DNA of 64,000 nucleotides from Ustulina deusta (Eukaryota; Ascomycota; Sordariomycetes; Xylariales; Xylariaceae): assembly GCA_023159155.1 (NCBI GenBank), contig JAJNNX010000013.1, positions 1 through 64,000 on the forward strand. Reading direction: 5' to 3'. The notes beneath the pieces are model-generated. The model was not told the DNA's origin, ran no database searches, and saw only the letters and a list, made by a program, of their open reading frames with translations. The number at the start of each line of letters is the position of its first letter. Position 1 is the stretch's first letter. The position numbers and the translations under genes were made by a program. Shown in pieces: positions 30,876-43,679 of the stretch.

Positions 30876-32702
30876 TCGTCCCTTCTCCGCGTCTCTCTCG
30901 GCCTCCCTTCTGAAATGTTGACACGAACGACATGAAACATCGAGCACATTCATGCATCTACACTTGCTCACTCATCACCGCCACCTTTCCCTTTGTTCTT
31001 TGCATTTTATTCTGTTTGTCTTAGCTCGGGGGGGGGGAAAAATAGATATATGATGATATAATGTTAGCATGAGTCGGATATACTTCAAATTTAACGCGAC
31101 GCGATTCCTCGGCAGATTGGACAAAGGGTATAAGGGATCGTATATTTTGATAAACGTTGTTACGAAGCGCCAAACTATCTAACCTACCTATTCCTTATCT
31201 TTTCTATGCACCATCTGATACGTCACATATTTCCCTTCACTGTCGGCCAGTTAGCTCCGGGGGTGGAAATGGTAGCATACCGGCCTGAAATGTTGGACAG
31301 ATGACTTTGGGCTGTTAGGCTGTACATACATATGCACTTATTTATGTATCTACTTACTTATCGGGGAAGCGCACTTAAGTCATAGCATAGTATTGTTTGT
31401 GAGATAATGTTAATCATCTTGGTACTGTATCTACAGGGCGGCCTTTTTACTGACTTATAACTGGGATGATGATATTGTACATTGTTGTGGACTTCCGTCT
31501 AGACTAGTATGTACAGTAGCAACTACTGCAGTATCAGGTAATAATCATAATTATAAATGATACATAGATAGCGAGCGGCACTAGTAAGTGTTGTGTAAGT
31601 AATTTTGCGGGTAGTGGTTTGGAGATGACTTCAACCACCTTTAGGTAAGTTAGGTAAGTAAGTACCTGAGATAAGCCGCAGTAGGCTTTTCTAGAAGCCG
31701 CCTCCACAGTGCATACTTCAATTAGGTAAGCCGACTCGTTGCCTAGGAGATCCCGATTCCCCATCAACAGTCCTGCAGATAGCGTTTGCCGATGAGTTTC
31801 CATATTCGGTACGAAATGCTTGACGGCTAATTCCGCGCCACCCATTGATGCCTCGGTACCTGCTGCCAACTGGACAACCATGCATTATACACACATATAT
31901 ATACACACATGTACCTGGTCTAACTTAGTACAGAACCCGGCCAGCCCGGCCAAAGATAAGACATGGAGAGTCATGCCTGCCTATTCGAGAAAGGGTGATC
32001 CGCACGTCGCTCTCCCGGTTTGGCAAGGGTCTTCCGGCAATAACGCCACGGAACCGGTAAGATCCTAGTGTAGGTACCTATCTTTTCTTTTCTTGCAGGA
32101 AGCGGGACAGACGTACGCATACACACACTATGGTCGGCGGAGACAGACCGACGAAACAGCAGCCGAATGCTTGTTTCTTGCACTACTGCAGATGCTACTC
32201 TAGTGTGCGAAAGAAAGCACGCTACAGTAAGTCATCGGCGTCCATGGATGGCGGAGAGAGCGAGATGCAGTGCTGCCACGATGGCTTTGCGCGGGAAGAG
32301 TTTCTCACGTTGCACAACGTTAGTGCTCCTGTTGTGTCCAGGTTAGACAGGCAGAGCGACAGAGGTATACGAAAAACACAAAGGGACGATCCATACAAAT
32401 GCATACATAGTAAATAGATACGACATGTGTATGAGCTACGGACCGGGGGTCCGAGTCAACATCCAGGGTCTCTAGTTGGGGACTACGGTATCTCTTTACT
32501 GTACGCTACACTGCATACATCAGATAGTGTAGTGTGGCTCTGATTATTTATAACGATAGAGAGCATCTCCAGCACCCAATTGCCTTTCTCTCTCCCTCCC
32601 TCTCTTTTTTTCTTTTATTCGCTTCCTCTTCCCGCCATCTTCGCTATCTCGCCAGGGTCGTGAATAGCCAGCCCCAACAGCTCGGTTAGGGAGCTCACCA
32701 CA
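30876..32702. other. Intergenic region, no gene seen
   Basis: 1.8 kb between the mucin-like gene and the S10 carboxypeptidase. Only short ORFs without domains occur. A CT-rich stretch at about 32580-32640 precedes the carboxypeptidase start and probably belongs to its promoter or leader. Confidence 0.6.
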
Positions 32703-34907
32703 ATGGCCTCGTTCGCGCGCAGCCTCCTCGCCCTCGCGGCGACGGCGGCCTTGACGACGCTGGGCCCGGCGCAAGCTCAGTTCGTCAAGCCGCCCACGGA
32801 CCTCAAGCGCGTCATTGGACACTACAACATCCCCGTGCGCTACAAGGAGGTGCCCACCGGCATCTGCGAGCTGGACCCCGACGTGAAGAGCTACTCGGGC
32901 TACGCCGACGTGGGGGAGAACCAGCACATCTTCTTCTGGTTCTTCGAGGCGCGGGAGCTGGACCCGGAGGAGGCGCCGCTGACGGTCTGGATCAACGGCG
33001 GGCCCGGCTCGAGCTCCATGATAGGCTTGTTCGAGGAGCTGGGGCCCTGCCGCATCGACCCCGACGGCAACGTCTTCAGCAACCCGTACTCGTGGTCCAA
33101 TGTCAGCAACATGTTGTTCATCGACCAGCCGAGCCAGGTTGGTTTCTCGTACTCGTACCCCGTCCCCGCGTACAGCACCGACAACGGCATCGTCGTCCTC
33201 CCCGACGCCGTCTGCCCGGACTACGCGCCCGAGGGCACCTGCGGCACGTACGCGTACCCCAACATATCGCTGACGGCCAACTCGACGCCCGCCGCCGCCC
33301 CCAACTTCTGGAAGACGCTGCAGGGCTTCATGGGCGCGTTCCCCCAGTACTCGGGCCACGGCTTCCACTTCGCCACGGAGAGTTACGGTGGCCACTACGG
33401 CCCCATCTTCAACCAGTACATCGAGCAGCAGAACGCGAATCTCCCTCGCGGCGCCAAGAAGATCCAGCTAGAGACGGTGCTGATCGGAAATGGATGGTGA
33501 GTTGAAGAAGAAGAAGAAGGAATTCCGACCCTAAAATGTCCCAAACGTGAAAAGTAGTTTTCGAAACTTGTTACAATGGGAGCCTAGCGTAGACGAGGAA
33601 TCCTAGAACGCTAACCCCCTTTCTTACCATAGGTACGACCCGGTTGTCCAATATCAAGCATGTAAGTCATTCCCCGTGCAAGGAGTTTCCAGGCCGTATT
33701 TGCGAGGGGGTTTTGTTTTTCGCCCTCGCGCTCTCTCACACAACCCCTGAACTCAGAAAAAAAAAAAAAAGCCTGACTGACTGACATCTGGCGTCAAAAA
33801 AAAGACTACAATTTCACCGTGTACCCCGGGAACACGTACGACTACGCCCCCTTCGACAAGTCGAACGCCGACATGTTCTACAACAACCTGTACGGGAAGG
33901 GCAACTGTCTCGACCGGCTGCAGGACTGCAAGAGCACCGGCAACAACGCAGTGGTACGTAACCCGGACACGAACATAACATGGCCCATTCATTCCCCCCC
34001 TTACTTCTACCTCGCCTACTTTGCTAGTGAAAAAAAAAAAAAAAAGATAGAGAGAGAGAGAAAGAGAGAGAGAAGCAATCGCTAACCCCGCCCGCTCCAA
34101 CAGTGCAGTGACGCCGACAACTTCTGCGCGTACATGGTGGAGTCGGTGTACGACGACGTGCTGGGGCGCGACGAGTACGACATGCGGGAGCTGGACCCGG
34201 ACCCGTTTCCCTACCGGTTCTACGAGGCGTACCTGAACACGGCGCAGGTGCAGGCGGCGATCGGGGCGTACACCAACTTCTCGAGCAACGGGGCGGTGGG
34301 CGCGGCCTTCGGCAGCACGGGGGACGACGGGCGGGAGATCGGCACGGTGGCGGCGCTGCGGTCGCTCGTGGGCTGCGGCGTCACGGTGGCGCTGTACGCC
34401 GGCGACGCCGACTACAACTGCAACTGGCTGGGCAGCGAGGTGGTGGCCGCGGCCGTCGCCGCGCCGGGGTACGCCGCCGCCGGGTACCGCGACGTGCGCA
34501 CGGCGGATGCCGTCGTGCACGGCCAGGTCAGGCAGAGCGGCAAGTTCTCCCTCACGCGCTTCTACGAGTCCGGGCACGAGGTCCCCTTCTACCAGCCGCT
34601 GGCGTCGCTCGAGTTCTTCTCGCGCGCCATCCGCGGCCGCGACATCGAGACGGGCCGCCACGTCGTCGCCGCCGCCTACCGCACCGAGGGCCCCGCCCGC
34701 AGCACCTACCGCGAGGGCAACGGCACCATCCAGTTCGACGTCACGTCCGCGAACCTCACGTACGACCCCCTCACCAACAAGCCCGGCGCCCCGTGGCCGA
34801 GCGCCGACAAGGACGAGAAGACCATGGTCAAGAGGAGCTTCCGGGGCGCGAGGGGCGTCGGCGCCCGTCCTCGTCCTCGCCCGCAATCCCGTTTTCGGTT
34901 TCGGTAG
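32703..34907 (+). CDS. Secreted serine carboxypeptidase (S10 family)
   Basis: Exons 32703-33496, 33633-33661, 33805-33953 and 34104-34907 give 591 residues. Phases match and splicing restores GNGWYDPVVQYQAYYNFTV. The start CACAATGG opens a signal peptide ending near AQA-Q. S10 motifs are complete: WINGGPGSSS (oxyanion region), TESYGGHYGP with nucleophile Ser227, YAGDADYNCNWLG with Asp427, and YESGHEVPFYQP with His482. The enzyme should remove C-terminal residues from peptides at acid pH, in the secretory path or outside the cell. The residue before the catalytic Glu-Ser is Thr rather than the Gly of yeast CPY. Several N-glycosylation sequons are visible. Exon 4 is strikingly GC-rich, which creates long meaningless antisense ORFs. 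Its 3' end faces the aminopeptidase gene 442 bp away. Confidence 0.94.
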
Positions 34908-35349
34908 GTAGGTAGATGGCCGTTCCTTCCCAATGGTAGAGCGCACGCGGTAAAAGGCTGAGCGGATGGAGAGTTGGGGGAGTCATGGAAGACGCTTACG
35001 ACGAATGACGAATATTCACAAGAGAAAAGAAAAAAAGACCCAAACAGGGTAAATAGTGGTAATGGATATATATACATTACTTAATATACCTATTGATAAT
35101 GCGTTATGTTGTCATTTTAGTACAGCCCGGTTCCTGTTGTCAATAGTGCTTTAAACTTAATCTGAGAAGTCTGGTTTGTGACGTATGATTATTCGATCAC
35201 TTTTCTCCCCACATTTAGCGAGCGATCTTGTTTTACATAGGTTGATCGATTCTCTGGGATATTGGCTTCGACGGCTATGTCTACTGTCCTCCCGAGACAA
35301 AAATACATGAGAACGCTATGAGATTATCACATCACTAGCACTTCAAATC
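34908..35349. other. Convergent intergenic spacer
   Basis: Spacer between the stops of the carboxypeptidase (+) and the aminopeptidase (-). It must hold both 3' ends. No gene is seen. Confidence 0.6.
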
Positions 35350-37272
35350 TTAGCTTCCAAGAATAATCTTTTCCAACTCGTCGGGGTCTTTGACCGCCGC
35401 TGTCAGGTTGATGGAACCATCCTTTGTAATGAGGATGTTGTCCTCGATTCTAAATGATAAACGTTGTTAACATCGCAGCATTCATTCCTGTCGATGAAGA
35501 TGGGGGTTGAAAAACTCACCTCACACCGCCAACATCCCAGTAATTGTTGAGGACGCTCTCATCGATATACTTCGAATGCTTAGGGTCCTTGAGATACGGG
35601 GTGATGATGAACTCACAAAAGTAGATCTGTCATCAGGTTAGCGCAATGGGTTCTCCCGTTAGGATGGTATTACGAAGCCACATACACCAGGCTCTACGGT
35701 GATGACGCTACCCGCCGGCAAGTTTCTTCTCACTCGTAAGTATTTGAATAGCGGGTCGGGATCCGAGTAATTGGGGTGACCGCCGGTATCATGTGTGTCC
35801 ATGCCTAGATAATGGCCCAGGCCGTGTGGTAGGAACGCTGTGCTGGTTCGGGCTTCGAGAATCTCTTTGCGGTTCCCTTTCAAAATACCAAGAGATAGTA
35901 GACCGTCGATAGCAATCTCGTGCGCGCGCACGTGGACGTCATCCCACAAGACACCTTCTTTAAGCATGGCAATGGTGTCATTCTGCATCTGTAGGACGAT
36001 TTCGTAAATAGCTCGTGACTGCTCGGTGAAGCGGCCCGATATTGGGAATGTTCTGGTCTATTTGCGATGTTAGTGGTCCCAGATGCGCATGTGTGCTGAA
36101 ACTTCAGTCATGATTGCTTAAAAAGAGGTGCCTCACGATATCCGAAGCATACGTGCTCCATTCGGCACCAGCGTCGAGGAGCAACAAGTCTTTGCCAGGC
36201 AGTTCCTTGTCATTGTGGTTATAATGAAGCGTAGCAGCTGCTCTGCCGCTGGCCGCGATACTATTGTAGGCCTGCTTCTTGGCACCTTGCCGCACACAAG
36301 CACCAACGAAGACACCCTCGACCTCGTACTCGTTTTGAAGCTTGCGCACATTCTCCAGAACGGATCTATGGGCAGCGTCGCTGATCTGGTTGGCCTTCTT
36401 GATGAGGGCGATCTCGTAGTCATCCTTCACGACACGGCACTCGTCGATGGCCTCGGCGAGGACAGTGAAGTCCTTGTTGCCAAACTCGAGAAAGGTGACG
36501 CTATTCGAGACGCGCTCGGCGAGGGCAAAGACGGTGGAGTTGGTGTTGGCGCCGCCCAACCTCGCCAGAATGGGATTCAGCTCGGTAGTAGGCAGAACCG
36601 CGTCGACGTCGTACTTGGCCAGAGCCTCTTCGGTAGACAAGGGGAGGCCAGACCAAATAACGCTTTCAGGATCAACCGGCGGGATGAAGAGGGTGGATGT
36701 AGAGGTCTCAATGTCGTAGGTAAAGGCGCAATCAGGGATATCGACGCCTGTCAGGTACATGAACGGTCTCCGTTGCCTGTCTCCTGATTAGAAAGGCTCC
36801 ATATTGATCACCGCCAGCGGCTCGAGCGAAGAACGCAGACACACCTGAAGGGAACCGGCTCATCGCTGTCCTCGAGGAGATGGTCGGATCGCCCCTCGAG
36901 AAACAGTACACCAGTGGCATCGGGAACCTTGGATCGGATGTACTCGACTACACGCTTCGCATGCGCCTTGGCGGGATACTTGCCCTTCAGGACAGCCTCA
37001 ACGTCGATATCGGCCATGATCGCTACAGCAGTTCTCTGAGGCGCTGTTGCGGTGGTGATTCGGCGCGGGGTAGAAGTGAACGCGGAGGGCGGGGTACCTG
37101 GAGTAGACAGCGATGTGGAATTGAGGAAGCTCGTGGCTTTGTGTGGCGTGGCGATATATCGCGACGATATTCGGCCTCGAAGGTGGATCGCTGGTCTTGT
37201 CGACTGGAAGACAGCAATCGTGCGTTTGCAGAGTCTTAAGCTGCTCTTGTTGAGGATAGCAGTGGGGGACAT
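35350..37272 (-). CDS. pepP: Xaa-Pro aminopeptidase, PepP/prolidase type (M24B)
   Basis: Five exons: 37272-36845, 36776-36137, 36057-35686, 35626-35520, 35449-35350, encoding 548 residues. Introns are 59-79 bp with clean phases. Residues ~90-250 form the N-terminal creatinase/AMP_N-like domain ([14 protein letters not shown]); the rest is the pita-bread catalytic fold. Metal ligands are visible: Asp344 and Asp355 ([16 protein letters not shown]), His438 ([12 protein letters not shown]), Glu478 (VEPGIYFC) and Glu518 (RIEDN). It should cleave N-terminal residues preceding proline using two Mn ions. From the first ATG there is an 85-residue Arg/Ser/Thr-rich, acid-poor leader resembling a mitochondrial presequence; a second ATG at 37017 ([20 protein letters not shown]) matches the usual start of cytosolic fungal PepP and would give 463 residues. 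Confidence 0.92.
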
Positions 37273-38114
37273 CTAAGACAGTCCTCCTGTCCTATAGTCA
37301 GCCTATAGGATGTTCGGTTGAACACGTACCGACAGTACATCGCTACCAGGTAGGTTAACGACCTACGTAAGTACATAGGTAGGTAGTGCACCCTACGTCA
37401 GTCCGATGCAGTACCTACCAAAGTCTAATAGGTAGGTAACATTACAGACAGGAAGGTACCTACCTACTCAGGTAACTGCTCATGTGGGGTAAATATCTTA
37501 CTGTATCTGTAGGTAGGTGCTGACAAACATGAGGCACTGACTGGCACATACTTACATGCGTAAAGTACTGTAAAGTTTAGGCAGTACATTTCTACACATT
37601 TGTCTTACATAGGTACATACGATTTCATTGAATAAAAGGCACCTTGCTAATAAACCAAGTAGCCAATCCAAAACAGTTCAACAAATCACTTCAATTCAGC
37701 TCCCTCGGAAATTATGAAATAGACAACAGTTTCAAATTATGTAGGGGGTATCATATAACTAACGCACTCCAATGAATAACCGCAACATATCGTTCTTGGT
37801 GCCCACAGAATAATGCCGCGCTTTCTGCCATTATATAGTGTAGGCCCTTGCATCTCATGTCGTCCTTTCAATCGACTCAAAGTTTTCAAGCCAGTTCGAC
37901 GACAACATGAGCCTCGGTCCTTGGCTAGACTGCTCCCGAGATCCAGGCCATGGAGAATGCCACCCATGTTTGTCTCCCAAACGCAAAGATCGTCCCTGTC
38001 CCGGGAATGCATGGCCTCATAAATCAAATCATAGTTGGCCCACATTTGCTCCTCCTCTTCCAAGGTTGGGCGCGAGACAGCTCGGGCTCCTCAAACCGTG
38101 ACCTCCGCGCGTCT
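37273..38114. promoter_or_regulatory. pepP upstream region rich in TAGGTA/TACCTA motifs
   Basis: Between pepP and the stop of the cyclin gene (both minus strand). About 37330-37520 holds a dense cluster of TAGGTAGGTA and TACCTACC repeats on both strands. The same motif recurs near 15370, 19400, 40370, 43550 and 63200. Its role is unknown; it could be a promoter element or a low-complexity intergenic repeat. Confidence 0.5.
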
Positions 38115-39158
38115 CTACCCCCCGAGGACATGATCCAGGTTCTTCTTGCGTCGCACATCAAGTTTTAAATTCGGCACCGTCCCATCAACACCCATGCCCG
38201 ATCCAGAGCTGCCGAGGCTTGTAATCTGTCTCAACATCTCCCAGTGTTTCCTCAGCGTCTCCTCATCTACCACCAGCTCAAAGCCGACGAGGAAGCAGAA
38301 ACTGATCTCCAGCCTAGCTAACTCGACTTCGCTAACGCCGCCGACCTTAGCAATCTTGGCATGCGGGTAGCTGAGATCTTCCAACGCCTTCATAGCTACC
38401 CTTAGACCAGCGAGCAGCAGTCGGTGGCAGTTCCTCCTTGTCACAGGGATAGCGCGTTCTTCGACTGCCAGTCGGAATATGTAGTGTGACGTCGCCAGAT
38501 ATACAGCCGTCGACATGGGACAGAATCGGTGGATGCGCTGAAGGTAGTTTTCGATGCTGATGGGTGGAGGCGCCTTGCTGAAGAACTTGCGTGTAATGGC
38601 GCTGTGTTGTAGATTCAGGGGCTGAGAGTTCTCGCCGATGACGATATACGGCTGGGGCGTAGCAGGTGGCAGCGGAGGAGTAGGTGGGTGTCGGAGGCGC
38701 ACGCCGTCGACGGGCTGGAATTGGTGTGCATCGAAGAAGCCCTGGTGACCCTGTCCTTTCGGTTGGGGTTGGCTGGTAGATTGTTGCTGGAGGCGGGCAA
38801 GATTCTTTTCGGAATGCGATCGCACAATGGCAGCCTTTTCCCGTTGCATACCACTCATGTTGGGCACGGGAGGGCTAGTAGGAGGGGGCGTCGGCGGGAT
38901 GTCACCCGTGACACGAACCAAAGATTCTATTCCAGCACAGAGCAGTTTCAGGGCGGCGGTGGGCGATAATTTAAAGAGATCGGCCGACGGAGCATCTGTC
39001 GGGACGGCATGGAGTGGTGGAGGCGTTCGCGCCTGCGTGATCAGGTTGGGGTCTGTCGATGGAACGGGTCGTGGCGGCGGTAGAGCTGGTATCGTATCTG
39101 AAGTCCCTCTCTGGATCTGGACGGCATCCTGCTCATTCCCATTGCCATCGAGCGTCAT
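38115..39158 (-). CDS. Pho80/PCL-type cyclin for a Pho85-family kinase
   Basis: Single exon, 347 residues. Residues 1-~185 are Pro/Gln-rich and disordered. The cyclin box (PF08613) lies at about 190-325: KFFSKAPPPISIENYLQRIH, CPMSTAVYLATSHYI, NCHRLLLAGLRVAMKALEDL, GGVSEVELARLEISFCFLVG. The family binds and directs Pho85-like kinases; members include Pho80 and Neurospora PREG (phosphate repression) and Pcl6/7 (glycogen and stress signalling). Which subgroup applies cannot be settled by eye. A phosphate role would fit the acid phosphatase at 4.2 kb; a glycogen role would fit the Gac1-like subunit. A long CT tract at 39180-39215 lies just upstream of the ATG, typical of fungal housekeeping promoters. 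Confidence 0.88.
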   Translation of the reverse strand: MTLDGNGNEQDAVQIQRGTSDTIPALPPPRPVPSTDPNLITQARTPPPLHAVPTDAPSADLFKLSPTAALKLLCAGIESLVRVTGDIPPTPPPTSPPVPNMSGMQREKAAIVRSHSEKNLARLQQQSTSQPQPKGQGHQGFFDAHQFQPVDGVRLRHPPTPPLPPATPQPYIVIGENSQPLNLQHSAITRKFFSKAPPPISIENYLQRIHRFCPMSTAVYLATSHYIFRLAVEERAIPVTRRNCHRLLLAGLRVAMKALEDLSYPHAKIAKVGGVSEVELARLEISFCFLVGFELVVDEETLRKHWEMLRQITSLGSSGSGMGVDGTVPNLKLDVRRKKNLDHVLGG

Positions 39159-41080
39159 TGTCTCGTCTCTCGTTGTGTGCCTGTTTTTCTTTTTTTTTTC
39201 TTCCTTTTTCTTTTGTTGAGGAGAGCCCTATAGGCCAGGACAAGACCCATAAACCTCTACACGGGCAATGGAGCAGAAATGGTACTCCACAATGTGTGCG
39301 TTGAGTGCGTCTCCTATACCTCGTGTAGTGGAGTAGGCTTTTTGAAGGAGCCGTGTTTGGATTTGCCCGTCTGAAACTTGATGGGGAACGGACAAGATCC
39401 TCTTGTGTGATGTTGTCTTGAATTCGGCCCTTGATAACAGCACATCATCTCTTGCTCAGAACAAGTCAGGCGATAGGCGATGGGTTGTGCGAAATCTAAG
39501 ACATTAAACGAAAGACTGGGGGTCTGATCATGATGATAATTGTACCTAAGGCATTCATAGAGGCCCCCGAGTTGGTATAGGACCGAAAGCAATCGGGTAC
39601 AATCGGGAAGTCGGAAGGGTGAATGGAAGTCCAAGTACAAGTCTCATCTAGATGAACATCGTATGGACAATAAGCGTTGCCAGCCCGGATGCTATCAGAG
39701 AGACAAGGCACCACGGACAAATGACAAAGAAGTGGTTTGGTCTATCGTTTCTCACAGAGAGAAGTCGAGGTGAAGAGGAACGAGATTCTCCTGACGGGTG
39801 ATGGCTTGCATTGCGGTTGTTAATTGATACTACCCTACCTAATTAGTACACTACATACTGTCTTGGACATGTAGCATATACTGCCACCTTGGCAGCTTGA
39901 CCCCGCCATCAATCAAGAAAGAAAACGGGGTCTTGTGGTGAAACCAGGTGATTCAAGTGGGGTAAGACAAGGGTTTGAGCATGTAAGGGGTTCAATGCTT
40001 ACCTCGTGCTTGGTAGACATCTGCACCTACCTAAACCACTATACCTAGGTACCCTAGCTGCCTACTGCCACACGACGATACTACTGGTGTGTGGTGCAGT
40101 GCCTCCGGGATCCTGCAGCCTGCAAGAACTTGTGCGCACTAGATAGGCTGTACCACAATCCAAGGTAATATATCAACCGTCGTTAGCCAAAGAGAACCTT
40201 CCTCAGGAACTGCCTCGACACCAATGTTCCCCTCTCGTGACCACGTGCAAAGCACGCAGTCGCATGTCAAAGTCTGGACCCCGAGGTCACAGCAGGGCAT
40301 TCCGTCAATTCGTCACCAATCCACAAGTGACAAGTCGTGCATCCCGTGTTGGCTTACTAATTTCGTCTATCCACCTAGGTACACTCGACATCCAGTATTA
40401 CGCCAGCGCACCCTCGCCAGGAGCAAACATCCCGTCCCTCGGATCAGCAACCTCGCTTCTGTATGTTGTTTCTTAGGCAGCACTTAGACGACCTATCTAC
40501 CTGTTAGTCCCCTCCAAACCTCGAGAAAACGGATCTAGTGAGGGGGAAGCACCAATTATCTCGTAGCAGTGCATCTAGTGTATACTATGTCTTCCGCATA
40601 TCGCCGCACTGCATACAACCCTGATGAGTTTCTATGTCGAATCGGATACTGCGTGGGGAATCGAGGCCATAACTGGTGCGAATGCTACAGCCTAGATCAT
40701 AGAGGGGTTCAATTCGCCTCCATGACTATTGGGTATCCGTATTCCCCGGCCCAGAAGAGATGGCCCAGAGCCTTGCTCTGTCTCGACAGAACGGAGGCAA
40801 CGAGTCTGGAGGTAGGCTTCAAATAATTCTTTGAAATTAGATGGTTTGAACAGATCTATGCAAGGGCTCCAGTAGCATTCGCGCTATATCAATACTCTTA
40901 AATCCAACCGCTGCCTACTTAGGTACCTAGGCAGCCTACGACCAAGACGATGTTGACGCGGCTTCGGTATCCATGGCGCAGTTAGTTAGCAGTCCAGAGT
41001 CACTTTGCAATCTACAATATCCAAAGTCAGCACTTTCTCCATGCTAGTAACTAGAAAGAAGCCAAGAGCGTGAGAGCTCT
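39159..41080. other. Intergenic region, no gene seen
   Basis: 1.9 kb upstream of the cyclin gene and downstream of the ThDP-enzyme gene. It starts with a pyrimidine tract (39180-39215) likely to be the cyclin promoter. Short ORFs at 40224-40826 have no recognised features. Confidence 0.6.
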
Positions 41081-42997
41081 TCAACCGGAATTTGAGGTCT
41101 CGTCTGGAGTGCAAGAACAATAGAAAAAAGGACAGTAGCATTCTGCCTTCGACTTACCTATGACTGCAGACTGCCCACCTTCAACAGCTTCGATGGCTTT
41201 CTTGAGCGTCTCTTCCAATACATCAGCCTTCTCAACTCTCGCAGCAAAGAGCTCACCTCCAGCTGCTGCCTTCGCGATGCCCGAGAAATCGGGAACAGGG
41301 TCGAAAGATATGTTAATCTCCTCATTAGTTGCCGTGGAGCCCAGGCCGTCGGGATGGACAAGCAACATGGACTTCCGCGGGGCATTCCAACCTGAAGTCA
41401 GTCACTAAGTTAGCCCTGCAAAACCGACCAGAATTGTTAAACTGACCCTTGTTGTTGAGCACGATGGTCAACACTGGGATCTGGTACCGCCTGGATATCC
41501 AGTATACACTGCCAGGTACTGAAAACAGGAACGTGCCATCCCCCACGATTTGCACCACAAACTTTCCCTTACCACCATGCTCGACGGCCGAGGCCAGCTT
41601 GATACCCAAGGCACCGCCACCAGACCAACCAAGGCCACCCCCACCGCAGTTGATCCACGACCCTGGGAGCTCCGGCTGCAGAGCGTCGTGCACAAAAAAC
41701 GTGTTCGTGACAGCCTCGATAGCCCAAATTGTGTCTTTGGGGCAAAGTGCCCGCAAAGTCTTGCACAAGTGTCCTGTTCCAAACGACCCATCTGCGGCTG
41801 GGACAGCCTTTTCTGAGATGGTCACTAAGCGGTTCTTATATGATGCTTGTAGTGCATCCCACCTCTTATTACTGATCTCTGCATCAATGTTACCCGCGAG
41901 GTCCTTAGCAGCCTCTGTGATCTGCTCAACGGACGTAAGCGCATCGGCACGGTATCGGCACTGAGCAGGTACGTATGCAAGCGGCATCATATTCTTAAGT
42001 GGATCGACATCGACATGGAAGATCTTGATGCCTTCCTTGGGCTTGCATTGGGTTGGAATCCAGGGCACATCGCAGTCCAAAATGAGGATAGCGTCCGCCT
42101 CTCTGATCGAGTCGTCGTTGCCGAATCGAAGCCCGAGCCAGCTAGGATGGGAGGCAGGGAAACACATGTCACAACCACCCGTGTCAAGTACACGCAACCC
42201 CTTGATAGTATTTGCTAACTCAACGAGAGCACCGGGGACCCTATGGTTACGGCCAGAGTAACCCGTGACTAGCAGCGGGTTTTCGGCGCCCAGGAGGGCT
42301 TCCGCGATTGCTCTTGGTGCTTTAGGCGGTAGCCCACCCAACTCGACCCGGTCCCAAAGACTCTGGTCGACCGAGTATGGTGTGATGTCTTCCTCCATAA
42401 CCTCTCTCGCCCCGACTAGGTATACCGGACCCTGAGGATCGCTTCTGGCAAATTGCAGTGCACGGTTGACCATCTGCTTGACATTCTTGCCCGTCTTGAT
42501 CTCTGCTGTATAGCGGCAGTATTGACCAACGATCTGCTTTTGGTCAGGGACATCCTGGATCCAGTGGATATATTCTGTCCGCGACCCGCGCATCTCTCCC
42601 TCGAGCGTAAAAGGGCTCAGCCCGGCAAATATGAGGATCGGTGCACGACCTGCGCTCGCATTGTGCACAGCTGCTCCTAGCCCCTGGGTTCCCACGTCGA
42701 CGTGAACAATGACACATTGCGGCTTACCGCTTAATCGCGCGTAGCCATCAGCCATGGACATGGCGACCATCTAGCACACTAGGTCAGGAACAGTATTACA
42801 AACAATACCCCCAACCCATTTCGTTGACGTACCTCATTTGGACATGTAATGATGCGAGGAAAATTGCCCTTATTTTCCCGCTGACCCTTAACCATAGCTT
42901 CGATGATGCTGGGGTGGTCAGAGCCCAGATTAACAAAGCAATGCGTGACACCCGCATCCCATAATGCCTCGAAGAAAGCAAATGACGCCGTGTGCAT
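41081..42997 (-). CDS. Thiamine-diphosphate-dependent enzyme (acetolactate synthase/benzoylformate decarboxylase-like)
   Basis: Exons 42997-42833, 42770-41447, 41391-41158 and 41103-41081 give 581 residues. The first three junctions are firm; they restore CPNEMVAMSMADGYARLSG and NNKGGWNAPRKSML. The last short exon is less certain, since read-through of its intron also stays open to the same stop. Architecture is the classic three-domain ThDP fold: the N-terminal Pyr domain with catalytic Glu55 (PNEMVAM), a central Rossmann-like domain (~205-340) and the C-terminal PP domain with GDG at 465-467 and Asn494-Asn495, which bind Mg and diphosphate. Such enzymes cleave or ligate 2-oxo acids. There is no signal or obvious mitochondrial leader, so it is probably not the biosynthetic acetolactate synthase. 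The substrate cannot be assigned. Confidence 0.88.
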
Positions 42998-43679
42998 GGT
43001 ATATTTCCAAGCTCAGGAAGCCGCGGATATACTCTTAAAAAACGTTTATATAAAGCAAAATGGACAGAATATCAGTGGAATTGCAAGGCTCGTTATATTG
43101 TTCGAGTAAACCCAACTCGCTAATGATTCTCGACTTAGACTCCTTTGCCGGCTGCGGAGGAGGAGGAGAAGAAGAAGAGAAGGAAAGGAGGTACGATACA
43201 TTCTACTAGTAGATGCGATTGCGCGAAACCCGAGGTATAGGTTTGGGGGAGGCTTACATAGAGCATAGTAACTAGCTTACGGTACCACAATGTTTGTGAC
43301 CTACGTGTTGGCTGTTGCTCGACTTACAGATGCCGTGGGCCCCTCCTTGGAGAGGGGCTCCCGGCGGTAGAATGGGGATTTGGGAGATGGGAAGTGAGGG
43401 AGAGCTGTTTTTGTGGCGAGGGGTCCTCAGCCCCCGTTATTTGCTCCATATGTACGGAAGCTTTTCCCGCTATTTTTTGGAGATATGCGGGGTTGGACGG
43501 CTTGCATACCTTAGTACCTTAAGCTTTGAAGATTAACCTACCTATTTACTACCTATTTACTACCTAGGTAGGCATAGGTAGGTAGATATATGTGTAGTCG
43601 AACTGCTCGGCTGAGCCAATCAGAAGGTCCTGTTAGGAGTCTCTTATCAGACATAGTAGAAGTTTGCTAAGTAAGGTAC
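42998..43679. promoter_or_regulatory. Upstream region of the ThDP-enzyme gene
   Basis: Holds a GA-rich tract at about 43155-43195 and a TACCTA/TAGGTA cluster at about 43535-43590, then the left edge of the LTR element. No gene is seen. Confidence 0.5.

Noticed and set aside
33753..34946. 397-codon minus-strand ORF and a similar one at 32544-33395
   Set aside because: Antisense shadows of the GC-rich S10 carboxypeptidase exons; they cross its introns and homopolymers and have no domain.
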